A stretch of DNA of 64,000 nucleotides from Zanthoxylum bungeanum (taxonomy: Eukaryota > Streptophyta > Magnoliopsida > Sapindales > Rutaceae): assembly GCA_019454045.1 (NCBI GenBank), contig SKCR01029092.1, positions 62,001 through 126,000 on the forward strand, read 5' to 3'. This document shows positions 34,765 to 47,250 of this stretch, in pieces. Numbering within the stretch: the stretch's first letter is position 1; every line of letters starts with the position of its first letter. The position numbers were made by a program, and so were the translations under genes. The notes beneath the pieces are model-generated. The model searched no databases and was not told the origin of the DNA. It was given only the letters and a program-made list of their open reading frames with translations.

Positions 34765-37700
34765 ATGTCGTCGTGGCTGAGGAATGCGGTGAACAAAGCG
34801 GTGGAGGTCGGGAACAAGAAAAATCTGACGCGCACCGTCAAGAACTACGCCGACACCGTCGTTCACCAAGCCGGCCAAGCCGTAGCTGGAGGAGCCAAAA
34901 TATTGCAAGATCGCATTGTAATTTCGTTTTTATTATTATTTGTTTAGCTTTCAATTCGTGTTCGATTCGTGCTTTGATCATGGTTTTAGGGAAGAAATAG
35001 CTGACGAGAATTTCTAAAACGCAGCGTTTTAGATTTCTATTGATTAAAAGTCAGATGTGCTTTTACTTTTTAGCATTATAAGCTTATAGTTGTTATTATT
35101 ATTCTGATCTTGGAAAGTGGCAGTGAATGTTTTTATTTGTTTTTTGTAATTATTATGGAATGGGTCACAAAAGGTAGATTTTTTGTGTATTGGCAGTTTA
35201 CTAGCAGTTTTAGGTTCTGTTGGGATGGAGGCGATGTAGATTTTGATTTATAGTTGTGAAATAGAATTACCAGCTGTTAAGAATTGCTTAGTATGTAACT
35301 GTGTTAAAACCAATTAGTGTTATAAGTAAAGCTGAAACTGTCCACCAAAAACTTTGCTTGTTGTGCGATCAAAATTAAGCTGAAGTACAGCATTTACAGC
35401 GGACACTCGGTTGATAGAAATTATTGAAGTTCTTTTACATTGAATTAAAGTTTACAATCTAGCGTGTGTAACTTGTTTTAGCTGTATGCAAATGAAGGGG
35501 GTGCGGAATTTGAAAAGTGTGAACCAAACTATAAGAAGATTAGAGGACGCTGCGATCTCCTGTAGGGGACCGGAAAGGGTAATGTTGCTGAGAAGATGGT
35601 TGGCTGTGCTGAAAGAAGTTGAGAAAATATATGGACTTCTGTCTGAGGATAAAGAGAAGATGAATGAGCAACTTGATGCATTTGATGAAGCAAAGGATAG
35701 CCCAAGAAAACCGGCTATGGTGAGTTTATCCTGTTTTGAGTACCTTGTTCTTAATTTTCCCATTTTTTTTCAATAAATGATGTTTTTTTCCCTTCTCTGA
35801 CATTTCGTTATGATGGATAGGTCCTATATTATGACACTGATTTCGGGGGCGAACCATTAAACTTCCGTGATGTTTTCCTTCAGAGTCAAGCTCTGGAGGC
35901 CATAACAGTATCTATGGTATGCTAAAGCAATCTGATTGGTTTGTACAGACTTGCTTGCTATGTTTTTGCTACTTCAAATTAGATGAAAAATTCATAGTTA
36001 TTTTGAATCCTCTTAATCATGAATGTGATACATAGACTAGCAAACAATGATCACATGCTTTGCAAGTGTTGTATTTCTCGAGTATTCTTAGGGAGAGTTT
36101 TCATGAGTTGGCATTTCTGGGTGTAAACTTCATGAATTTGATTCCCTACATTTTGATGAAATATAAATGCACTATATGCATATTAATGAACGGGATAAAA
36201 GAAGAATAAGTTAATAGAAATGTTTTCCGCCTTGAAAGATTTCTAAATGGATTTCTACATTTTCTGGATTGTTTTATGGTGGTTGACCACATGTTAACTC
36301 TTTCTAATGATTCAGATTCTTGAAGCACCAAATGAAGAGGAGATTACTTTGCTTTTGGAGATGTTTGGGTGAGTTGTTTGCTATCGGAAGAATAATTATG
36401 TCCTGATTTTGATTTGGAAGTCATTATGTGTTTTTAAGGTGTTGCTGGAATAAAATTCAACATTTCCTTTGTTAGTTGATGATGGTAAAAATTTAATACT
36501 TTTGGAGAATTTGCTAATGGTTAGTTTCAGCATGATGATGCTTCAGTTGTGTTTTTCTGAGGTTGTTTGCATCTTGTTGGAGATTTTGTAAAAATTAAAT
36601 ACTTTTGGAGAATCTGCTAATGGTTAGTTTCAGCATGATGATGCTGTAGTTGTGTTTTTCTGAGTTTGTTTGCATCTTGTTGGAGATTTTGTTGCGTCCT
36701 TTGAGTTACATAGAAAGCAAATTGTGAGAAGCCAGTTATTGGAGTTTGCCTGAATTGGTACTGATTCCTTTTCACTTGCACTGTGCTTATTTGCAGGCTC
36801 TGCCTTACTGGAGGAAAAGAGGTTCATAATGCAATCACTAGCAGTATACAAGATCTAGCTACGGCTATCTCAAAATACCGAGATGAAGTATTGGTAAAGT
36901 CTCTAAAAGTAATAACCACAAAGTAATAAAGAAATAGGTGCAGTGCTTAGTTAATAGACATGCGATTATTGCATGATGAATATCAATTTAATGTATTTGG
37001 CATCCCCGAGTACAAATGTACTTTTAGATCTCTGAAAAAATTCTACATTAGTCATTTCTGTACTTGGGTTGAAACTAAATTAACCCAAATACTGTTACTC
37101 AGATATTTTTCAGAGCATCAATAAATGGGGCATCATTTGGGCTTCTGAAAGATCTACCAATCGATTTAATCACATTATGGCAGGCTTACCTAATCTGTGC
37201 ATGGGAATTTTTTTCTTTCTTTGGCTTAACAGTGAAGGTTTATGATTGACCTCTCTTTGTGCTTCTTCCCTTTTCTTGGTGTTAAATATATAGGTAAAGC
37301 GGGAGGAATTGCTTCAATTTGCGCAAACTGCCATAACAGGGTTGAAAATTAATGCTGATATTGAAAGGTGATTATGACATGAGGAATTTCCTTTCTTTCA
37401 ATCCTTCATTTCCTATGTTTCTTTTCGATTCTCTTGTTCATTTCATCTTGGTTTCAGGTATCAGCCTGGGTTCTTCCTTACCTCCTTTATGTGCTTTCTG
37501 GTCACAGGATAGATGCTGAAACGTCTGATCTAAAGAAAAGACTTGAAGGAATGAAGGCTTTGCAGAAGTCTTCAAATGAAGGTCTTGAGCAAGCATCTGA
37601 AATGACCACTAAGGCAACCATAGAGGTGAGCTTGGTTATTGTGTTAGCCTTTTTTGTCTCATTTTCTGGTGTCAACATTATATAATATGATGATACATCC

Positions 37701-40700
37701 TTGTTATGCTATGTGACGCCAAATTTTTTTGAATAGCAAAATTCAGTTCATAATAGTACTGAATTAATTAATTGTGTATATCGCGGAGCATTACTGGACA
37801 TTTTGTGCTTTTGTTGATTATTTGTTTGTGATTGTCCAGTACTCCAGTTAGTTATGTTATGTTGTTTCGATTAGAATAGTGACTTTCTCCTTCGTGTCGG
37901 TCATGTCAAGTCTCATATGGATTTTCCGCTATGAAGTCCCTATGAAATCTTTAAGAAACCGACCTTCCTTTAAATTTATTTATCTACTCTGACTAGATCT
38001 TTGAGAAATTATCGTTAAATGTTTAAAGCAAAACCAGTGAAGCATGATTGCAACATCATAGATATGAGATAGTAAAAGAAACGGTTTTTCCTGTTGAAGG
38101 AATGCGTAATCTTTTTAAATTTTTATTAGCAATCTAATGTTGGTTGAGATGAGATAATATGGAAGAGAAAATTTTGATTTCATTGTCTCTATGTAATAAT
38201 ATTCCTGTTCTAGCATACATTTTGAAGCTTTCATGGTGCATAAGCCTAACCATCCAATTTATGCTTCAACGAATAACTGAATACTCGATTTCTAAGGAAC
38301 CTCGTCAAATTTTAGACCAATATAGCATAGTAAATGTTATGATTAAAATGATAGAATTATCCATGCATGTATAAAAAATCACTTGTAGTTTTCAAATGTA
38401 TAGTTGAAATCCAAATTATTGGAATATAGTTTGAGATTCTTGCTGTTGTCATGGATATGTGTTTGGAGGAGCATTTCTCAACCCTTTAATTGATTGGGAA
38501 ATTAATAAACAATGAATATGACCATATTTTGTTTACAATAGGCTCTGAAAGAAGCACTTGCACAAATTAGAGTTTGTTCCAGATTGGAAGGTCTTTTGCT
38601 GAAAAAGAAATTGCTAAGCTATGGAGACTCTTCCGAGATACATGCTCAAAAGGTGTGCTTCTTTGTTGCTTGTTAATGTTTCCTTGGTAACGTGAAATAA
38701 GCATGTTTATTCTTGGCTCCTTGTTTTCTATTTTCGGTTTACTTCACATGTTTGTGCATGGTGTATTAATATGGCATGCCCCCAAGGGTTGTGGCCTGGT
38801 GGCAAAGGACTTAGGACTTGGTTGCCAGGTCCTGAGTTCGAGTCCAGGGGGTATATTTCTTGTAAGAGCCTGGGGCAGCCGGGGGTTTTACCTGCTCCGC
38901 TTAAGCTCGGGTCAGGTGGTTTGGCGGCGAAGTTTCCAACGTTTCTAAAAAAAAGTATTAATAAGGCATATTATCTTTGGCACATTTAAGCTTATGATTG
39001 TGGACAAAGACATGGATGTCTAATTCAGCAAATGCTGAATTCGCTTGATGCATAAATTCATTGTTACTCGTGTTATCTTGTTTATGCAAGCAGGTTGATA
39101 AGTTGAAGGTTCTATCAGAGTCTCTTTCTAATTCCACAATTAAAGCTGAGAAGCGCATTGAAGATCACAGGTATCCTTTTGTACTTAAATTTGGGATAAG
39201 AAATAAACAACTCCCAGTTATTACCCAATTTTTTGAGTGAAGCAATCTCACTATGTTTTATGTACAGTGGAAAGAATCAAAGAAATAGGAGAGTGCAGGG
39301 GATGTGGTTAACAAATGCATAACCTCTGCTACTGTGTGCTAGAACTTTTCATAATCTATGTCCCAACTTTAAGTTATAAAAAAGATGATTACCTTAGTTT
39401 TGCCCCTTGAGTTGTGTGATGCATTAAAATTATTATAGGAATGTTTAAATTGATCTTTGTTCAGTTATACTCTTTATGTTTCTTTTTTCTTTTTTCCTTT
39501 TTTGGGTCTTAATTTGATATCGTGTAAAATCATGAATCATAATCCTTGAAACATGTTGGGTACTTAATCTTATGACTAGATTGCATAATTGACTGTTTGA
39601 ATACATTGTTTTCTGGAAAATGAGGTTTTTGTAAAAGCAGATATGGGGTTGTATCATGTTTGCAGTAACAAGTTCTTCTAAATGAGTAGTTGTTCTCAAT
39701 GTAGAAGATAGTTATTGCTGTGAGATTTAGCTTTTTATTTGTCTTTCTATTGGATATTGGGTATGTGTGTTGCCCTTTTCTTTGGCAATTTTCAATGCAT
39801 TTTAACTTTGTACAGTGACTTTTTGATTATTTTTGGACAAGTATTTTCATTATATTTATCTTTAGCTTTGGATATCAAGATATTGAATTAAAATGATTCT
39901 GTCATAGCAAGGAAGATGTCTGGGTGGGCATCCAAATAATCATTAGATCATAATATGATGGCGACTCTTATGAAACTTCACATTTCACGTTGTGATTGGC
40001 AGATCACAGAAAGAGGAAGCATTAAAAGTCCGCGCCGTCAAGGCCAGTGAAGCTAGCGAAAAAGAGAAGGTAATTTGCTGTTTCATTGATGCTCTATTGG
40101 TCTTTCCTCTCAGGAACTTCTGAATTACAGATGATAGGAAAAGTATTATTAAACTTTTTTTTGCAGTTTTAGTTCACACTAACAAATTTTGGGTACGGTG
40201 AGTATCTTTGGAAGATGCTGCTTCCATGTAGTGCATGCTAGTAGTAAGGAATTATGAGTGTGTGTACTGTGTAGATCAGCATAATAGTTGATTGGATATT
40301 CTAATTTGAGAGGGAAGTTATTTTATTTTCTAAGAAAAAGATAAGGCATTATTTTTTGTTGTGAACTTGCCCTGTGATTTCTGCTGTCTTTTAAATTGAG
40401 ACTGCATCTCCTTTTATTTTAACTCAGTTTTACCATTTTAGGCAATGTGTGGCCAAGAACTATTGTGGCTGAAATCTTTTACAGTTCAAACCCATTCTGA
40501 AAAATTTCTCAATTACTCAATCCAGTTGGTGTATGGAATTTTTTGCTTACTTTCATCTGTTTCATGCTTAATGGTACTGCATATTCATATAGATGGTAAA
40601 TATTATATAAGGAGATTACCATGTATGATTTACTGATACTCAGAGAATTTGTGAGCTTTTTGTTTTTGGTGTTTGGTTTCCAGGAAATAGGAGCTGAGAT

Positions 40701-43053
40701 TTCAGAACTTGTAAAACAAAGAGATCGTCTTGAAGCTGAATTGAAAAAGGTCCCTCTGATCTGTCCTTTTTAAAAAAATTGTCATGTGTGGTTTTCTGGA
40801 GTATGATATATCCTTCTGTGGGGACACACTCTCATCTTTTTTTATTCCGAGAAAATTACAAATGTCATGCCATCTTTTCTTACTTTTTCCTTAGGCAGCA
40901 TTCTAAGTTTACTAACATAACCAAATGTTTTGCCATACAACAAATAATTACCAAACCACAGCATCAAAAAGTTGTGTATGAGAGAATAAACAGTTTCATC
41001 TCATTATACCAGAAAATGTTTTTCTTTCATCACCTGCTTCAGGGAATGATTATGGTAATCAGGTGCTGTATAAACATTGTTTTTCTAATTGTGGCATGAT
41101 CTAGGATGAAACAAGCTATATGATGTGGTTGGCAAAAATCATTTATACTGCTTTTAACTTTCATTGAGTTGATGACTTCTGTATTTAATATATTTATATA
41201 TAAAATGCATGGCTTTTGTAGCCTTACCATTTTATTTCGAAAGAGATGTCTTGCCACAGCAGTTTTATTAGACTTCATTGTATTTGTGTCTCTTCACTTA
41301 GTTCAGTAGTTGTGTACATTTAAGACTGGCCTATATGGTGTAGGTTAATGTTTCCTTGGCTGCTGCTCAAGCACGTCTTCACAATGCCCAGGAAGAGAGG
41401 GAACAATTTGATGAAGCTAACGATCAGATTGTTGAGCACTTGAAAACAAAGGTTTGATGTGATTCCTTTCTGAATTTTGATTAAAATGTTTAAAAATTAC
41501 TCGCATAGTATTCACTTCATTACTCCTCTTATATCTGAAGTATCATTGTTCATTTTTTCTGTACTTTGTAGGAAGATGAGCTCTTGAAATCCATTGCCGC
41601 CTGTAGGCTAGAATCAAACATTCTCGGTACATGGATTAATTTTTTGGAAGATACGTGGGTCCTCCAGTGCTCGCATATGGAAATGAAGGATAAGCAGGTC
41701 AGGTACATGCTTCAATGTTGTGCTACTGAGAGTGGCCATTATTTTTTCAGTTAGCACTCGGCTTACAGGGATAAATGTTATTAGTTGTTCTCTTAATGAT
41801 ATCTTGTCTGCCATACATTGCTCCTTGGAGTGCATGAACTTTTTGGTTAATACTTTATGCTTGTTTGCATTTTCAAGTGAGGAGTTGGAAAAACATGAGC
41901 ACTATTTTGTGAACTTGGCCATTTCTCTGCTCTCTGCTTACAAGGTATTGATATTATTTTGGTTAAAAAAAATATGTTTTATCTGAAATTGCACCTATAT
42001 TTTTGAACAGTTTTCTCTCCCCTCTCTCCCCTGTTTCCCTTTGGATGCAACCATATATTGTTTTTGCAGGAAGATTTGGGGCCTCCTATCTCTCGAATTG
42101 GGAAATTTGTAGAGAACCTGAAGAATTTGAGAGACGGGTAATGCATTCCTTTGCACTGAAATGGTTCTCACCTATTTTGTTGCATTTTCTTAACTTTGTT
42201 ACCCCTGAACCAGGTCAGAGATTGCATCCACTGGGGATGACGAGGATTCAAAAGAACTCAACCCCAGGAAACATCTCGAGGAGGAATATCTAGACTATGA
42301 AGCCAAGGTACAAATACGTTCGATTTCACTCCCCGAATTCTAGTTGTTTTTGGTTTTAAGTTATTAATTTCCTGATCTATTTTAATGAGAAAATATATAT
42401 ATTTAAAATTTACAGCAATATGCTCAATCCTTTGCGAGCCTTGAATAATTGGTGCAGTCACCTGGTTCTACTGACATATATATTTTGGGTGTTTAGGTGT
42501 TGATTTCGTTTCCTTGTTTCAGATCATAACCACCTTCAGTGTAGTGGATAACATGAAAGAGCAATTTTATGCTCAGCGAGGAACAAATTCCAGGTTTGAT
42601 ATTCTGGTTGTGCACGCTTTTATTCCCTTTAAATTGAGGTGTACTGAGTCAGCCCTCGTCCCTTTCTGATCCAGGAAAGACGATCCACAGGTTAAAGAAT
42701 TATTTGATGCTATTGAAAAGTTAAGACAGGAGTTCGAATCTATTGAGAGGCCAAATTTAGAACTGGAGAATCCAAGTCCAAAGGCTGACACTTCATCCAA
42801 TGAGATGTCACCCAAAAGTCCTTCGAGTCCTATGCAGGGAACTACGACTCAGAAACCAGATATAAGCAAGCATCGTGAGAAACCTGTTCACAAGGCGGAG
42901 CAGGTACCTGACCCTGAAGCAGAATTAGCGAAGTTGGAGTCGGAGTTTGGGAAAGTTGGCCAAGACTACTCGGGTGAGGAAATTGGCGACTGGGAGTTTG
43001 ATGAGCTTGAACGAGAATTCAAAACTGGTGATTCATCGCCACCGAGCAAATAG
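34765..43053 (+). CDS. Conserved plant coiled-coil protein, function unknown
   Basis: Eighteen exons with GT-AG borders and matching phases: 34765-34917, 35498-35719, 35821-35916, 36316-36368, 36797-36893, 37294-37367, 37508-37625, 38542-38652, 39094-39170, 40003-40069, 40684-40749, 41344-41451, 41572-41702, 41878-41944, 42070-42137, 42214-42307, 42523-42593 and 42675-43053. They encode 683 residues. The start is [21 protein letters not shown] region of leucine-rich helices (for example [20 protein letters not shown]) comes next, then long heptad-rich coiled coils from about residue 250 to 520, and an acidic tail with [12 protein letters not shown]. There is no signal peptide, membrane segment or enzyme motif. 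It resembles a plant family I remember only as unnamed coiled-coil proteins. The exon 2 acceptor (at 35497) was chosen because it keeps the frame; another AG lies at 35481. No break is seen. Confidence 0.9.
36485..36690. repeat. 104-bp tandem duplication in intron 4
   Basis: Units 36485-36588 and 36589-36690 differ at a handful of bases (for example gctaatggttagtttcagc in both). It lies wholly in the intron before exon 5. Confidence 0.92.
38778..38954 (+). mobile_element. tRNA-derived SINE, family 1, copy 5, in an intron
   Basis: A box tggcctggtgg, B box gagttcgagtcc, the phrase cttgtaagagcctggggcag, and an A-run end. A 15-bp duplication with one mismatch flanks it (38763-38777 and 38955-38969). 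It sits in the intron between exons 8 and 9 of the coiled-coil gene, in the sense orientation. Confidence 0.92.
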
Positions 43054-44333
43054 CTCAATTCACACTTCCAAATTAGTGATCCTTGATATTAAAGTCTGTT
43101 AACAATCAACATAAAATGTGTTATGAATCTGTATCTGACCTCTTGAAAAGCTGCTTTTTAGATGAGGAGATCTTTGTAACTTCCTTGTAACAGTGGATGG
43201 TTTGTTTTATTTATTCATTCTTGTGTAAATTCTCAAAACTTGCTTCTTGTATTATGGAGTTATTAATAAAAAATAAACAAATGAATCAAAGGCTTTGTTT
43301 GAATGTTCAGTTTGGATCTTCACTGAACTTTTAGATATTAAAAAGGTCCAAGGGATTCGGTGTGTATTCCCTGTGAATGTGATTAGTCTTTGCTTCGGTG
43401 GTGATGACCCCTCATGCTTTCTTGTAAAGGAGTTATTTAATTGTTAATGAGTGTTTATTAAAAATAATAAAACAAAATATTTAAAGACAATTAATTCTTT
43501 GAAAAAGTCATACCATATGTATTCTCAAAATTTTAATTTTAATTTTTTTTAATCTCCCGAATACCATCAAAAGACATCGAGGTTTTATGGAGCTTGAAAA
43601 ATCAATAATCTCAGATAGAGTACAATAACGTCAGAAGATCCATATAACCGATCTCACATAATAAGAAAAACTTATTTGATTTGATTTGATTTGAGTAACT
43701 CTTATAATCCCAAAATTTTATATATATTTTTTTTGATAAACACAAAATAATTTTTTTAATCTCTAAAAACTCAATTCAAAGTTATAATCCAACCCAAAAA
43801 AATTAAAAGAGTCTTTTGATTAGAAACCATGTCTAGGAATTGGATGGTTTAGAATTTTATATCTTCATTGACATGTTTGGTGATTGTGAATCCAAAAGAA
43901 AACAATTTTAGACATAATGAAGTGGTTTCCTCAAATGGAAGTTGGAATTTATTATATCTTTGACTTTGAGAGAAACACAATCATTACACTACCTGCTATG
44001 CTTTCAACTCAAGGGTACAAAAGCTAGTGGAGCTGGGAACCCCTTCATCCAAAATTTCTTCAAAAGCTAGTTTCTACTTTCTACAATGACTTGACAAAAG
44101 ATTTTGCTTGGAACTATTTATGAGCTGTTGCAATTTCTGCTTTTGTCAGTGCTGGTGGGTTACCCAGCAAAAACGTTTGCCCCCTAAAGATTTGAACCAG
44201 AGTGGCACTGCTTGTTTGATCCTCCAACCAAGCAAAGAATTTCTTGCATCCTGATTTTTTGGGTTGGTGATTGATACATTTATGGCCATCTTTTACCTGT
44301 ACATTTTTTCTCTGTTTCCTGTAAGAAATTATA
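43054..44333. other. 3' UTR and downstream sequence of the coiled-coil gene
   Basis: A likely 3' UTR follows the stop. AATAAA-like signals lie near 43265-43275. Beyond that the sequence is AT-rich without a recognisable gene up to the solo LTR G target site (44329-44333). Confidence 0.45.
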
Positions 44334-44799
44334 TGTCACATCCCAATTTCTTAGGACGTGGTCTGCTGGAGACCTTGTTATCATCTCCCTGAGCCATGAG
44401 CCATAAGACGTGCACATGCATGATGTGACGTGGGCTAACTTGACTTACACTTGAATTACATATTCATACATGACGTGTAAAACTTACTATGAACACGCAT
44501 AACTAAAATGACATCATGCCTGAATTATATGCAACAATGCTCAACATAACATGAAATACATGACTATTAACACTCGACCATATGGTCTAACATGATACAA
44601 TACTTTACTAACGGGCCCTTGACACTTGAACCTAATGACTGATGACTGTAGCTGGTGTCCATCTTCTCCAAAGCTCATCCTCTGAGTGCGTGAAAGACCT
44701 GAAACACATGAATTGAAAATGAAAAGAGTAGGTCGAACGAACGACTTCGTGAGTAAAAGTTGGAAATGAAACATAAAATAAAATAATTTTCGCAAGAAA

Positions 44800-47250
44800 T
44801 TACTTCAAACCTGATTCATGAAGTATAAGTAAATCGAGAAACTTGAGCTGTGAGTCATATACATACAATAAACTGCAACATGAACTGTAGATCATATACA
44901 TGTATGAAAACTATAACATAATTTGGAAACTGACACGTGAACTGAAACCTGAATCATGAGTTGCAAACATAAACAGGAATTGAAAACTGCAAGTATGACT
45001 TGAACGGTAATCTTGAAATGAACTGTAACATTGTTTAAAAATACGGGGCGGCGCCTCGAGCGGCCGGCCATTGAGGCGCGAGGCGGACCTCCTCGAGGCG
45101 GTGAGGCGGGCGCCTCGATCGAAATCGAAAAACGAATGAAAACAACTCATTACATTCATTCTCATAAATAGTATGTTCAAAAAACCATTGATAAGTATCC
45201 AAAATACATTACTTTCTTCATATCATAGTATGTTCAAAAAAATTGATAAATAATCCCTAAATAAGCTATCATTAGTGTCTAGCGGCATGAAGCTTGGGTC
45301 AAATCTATGTCATCATCAGATGGTCATCATCCAAAGAACCTCCTTCACTTGTATTGTCTTCATCCACTAATTGTGGAGCTTTCCCTTTCCCAAACAAATA
45401 ACATAAAGTCGTATTATTTTTTAATTTGATATATAAATTGCATTATTTGTACAAGATTAACTTACTTTGGTCTCTGCTCCTTTTTTGTGCAAGTGCTTAC
45501 TGCCACTCAGTTGTTCAATGGAACGACGACGTTTGGAAGCCCAAAACGTCGTCGTTTCATTTTAGAAAATTTAAAAAAAAAAAAAACCTTTGCTGGTGAG
45601 GTGGCCGCCTCAGGCCGCCTCACCCCGATTATGCGTGAGGCGGCCGCCTCACCAGCAGAGAGGCGGGCGCCTCAGAAAAACCGCATTATTAATGCGGCCG
45701 CCTCGAGGCGCCGTCGCCGCGAGGCGGGAGGCGGCCGCCTCAACCGTTTTTTTAAACACTGACTGTAACCTTGACATGAAAACTATAAAACATGAACTAA
45801 TAACATGACTGAAAATTATATTATGAGCTGAAAACATCCACTGAAAGCATAAATATGACTCAAACTGTATACAGGCTGTAAATCGTAAACATGGCTTGAA
45901 AACTGTAAATTGTAAACTATAAACATGAAAACATGACTGTAAACTGTACAACAAATCATGAGCTATAAACTGAATCGTGAATTGAAAACATAAACATGAG
46001 CTTGAAAACTGAATCATGAAACTTGGAAACACGAGCATTGAGTGAAAATGCAACATGAACTGAAAACATGTAGATGATCTGAACTGTATACATGAACTGA
46101 CTGTAAACATGCCTATAAATTGATTTTCAAAAAAATCTCACTAGTATCGTAACTTGGCGGCGTGAAACCTACTTAGCGGGACCTAACACCGCGTAAGTAG
46201 GGGAACATGAACATGAATAAGTTTATGAGGGTGATCAGTGTCCCGTTAGGCATTGTGAGCATACATGAGATAGCTATACATGATGAGATAACACTCTACT
46301 GGTGGTTTGAAAATATTTTATTTCTTGAACTTGTAAATCATTTGTTGAAAACTTAATTGGAAAGTCATGAATTGAAAACTGTAGGCATGATACATGTAAA
46401 AGATGATTTGTAAACTTGTAAACATAACACATGAGGATCGTGAGTTGAAAGCTATAAACACCAAAAATGTAGCATGACATGGACATGGAAACATGGGTTG
46501 AAAACATGGTATGTCTTACAGACATGGAAACATGACCTAAAGATGTGAAATGATCTTGTAACATGAGAACATGATCTCAGACCATGGCATGAACTATAAC
46601 ATGAAAACATGATTTGTATTGTAAACGTGAATACATAATATGAACTATAAATGTGAAAACATGACATAACATGTAAACTAGAAAACATGGCGAAACATAA
46701 TTTGAAAAATATGCGTGAACTGTAAACTGAAAGACAAGCTTGAACTGTGGACTGAAAACATAAACTAGAAGCTATGCATATGAACTGTAAACTTGCATAA
46801 TATGAACTAAAACACATTAATCATGAATTGAAAATACGTAACCATAACTGTTATGTGTAATGATTTATGTATATAACATTCATATGAAATTTATTACCTA
46901 TTTTAGAATACGTATGTGATGAACTCTGTCTGAACGAATTCTCTAACCACTGTTTCTAAATATAATGTAGTTTATAAGCATATGACATGTAAACATAAAC
47001 TGAAACGTAAATTGAAAACCTATATACATGACTTGTGAAAACATAAACTATAATAATGAAGTGTAAATCGTAAACTTAGTGTATAAACTATGACTTGTAA
47101 AAACATGAATAGCTTGAAAAATATATTTGAACATGTAAGTCATGACTTGAGCAAGAAAACATAATTTGAACACGAAAAGCGTAATTTGAAAATAAAATAA
47201 CATAACTTGAACTTGAATTACTTAATTTAAATATGAAAGTTTATTTTGAA
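44800..47250. repeat. Low-complexity acatgaactg(t/a)aaa region of G
   Basis: Very many short, imperfect repeats of catgaactgaaaacatgaac type, period roughly 10-20 bp. They resume after the CACTA element and after solo LTR D (51114-51430). All short ORFs here are by-products of the repeat. Confidence 0.7.
45030..45761. mobile_element. GC-rich hAT MITE
   Basis: The termini attgtttaaaaatacgg and the inverse of ccgtttttttaaacact pair as inverted repeats. An 8-bp duplication ACTGTAAC flanks them (45022-45029 and 45762-45769). Inside each end are blocks of gaggcggccgcctc-type palindromes, for example gtgaggcggccgcctcac near 45636. The centre is AT-rich. No transposase. Confidence 0.82.

Noticed and set aside
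45487..46817. ORFs of 70-150 codons rich in Phe/Cys/Ser or Arg
   Set aside because: Products of the acatgaactg low-complexity repeats and of the GC-rich MITE palindromes.
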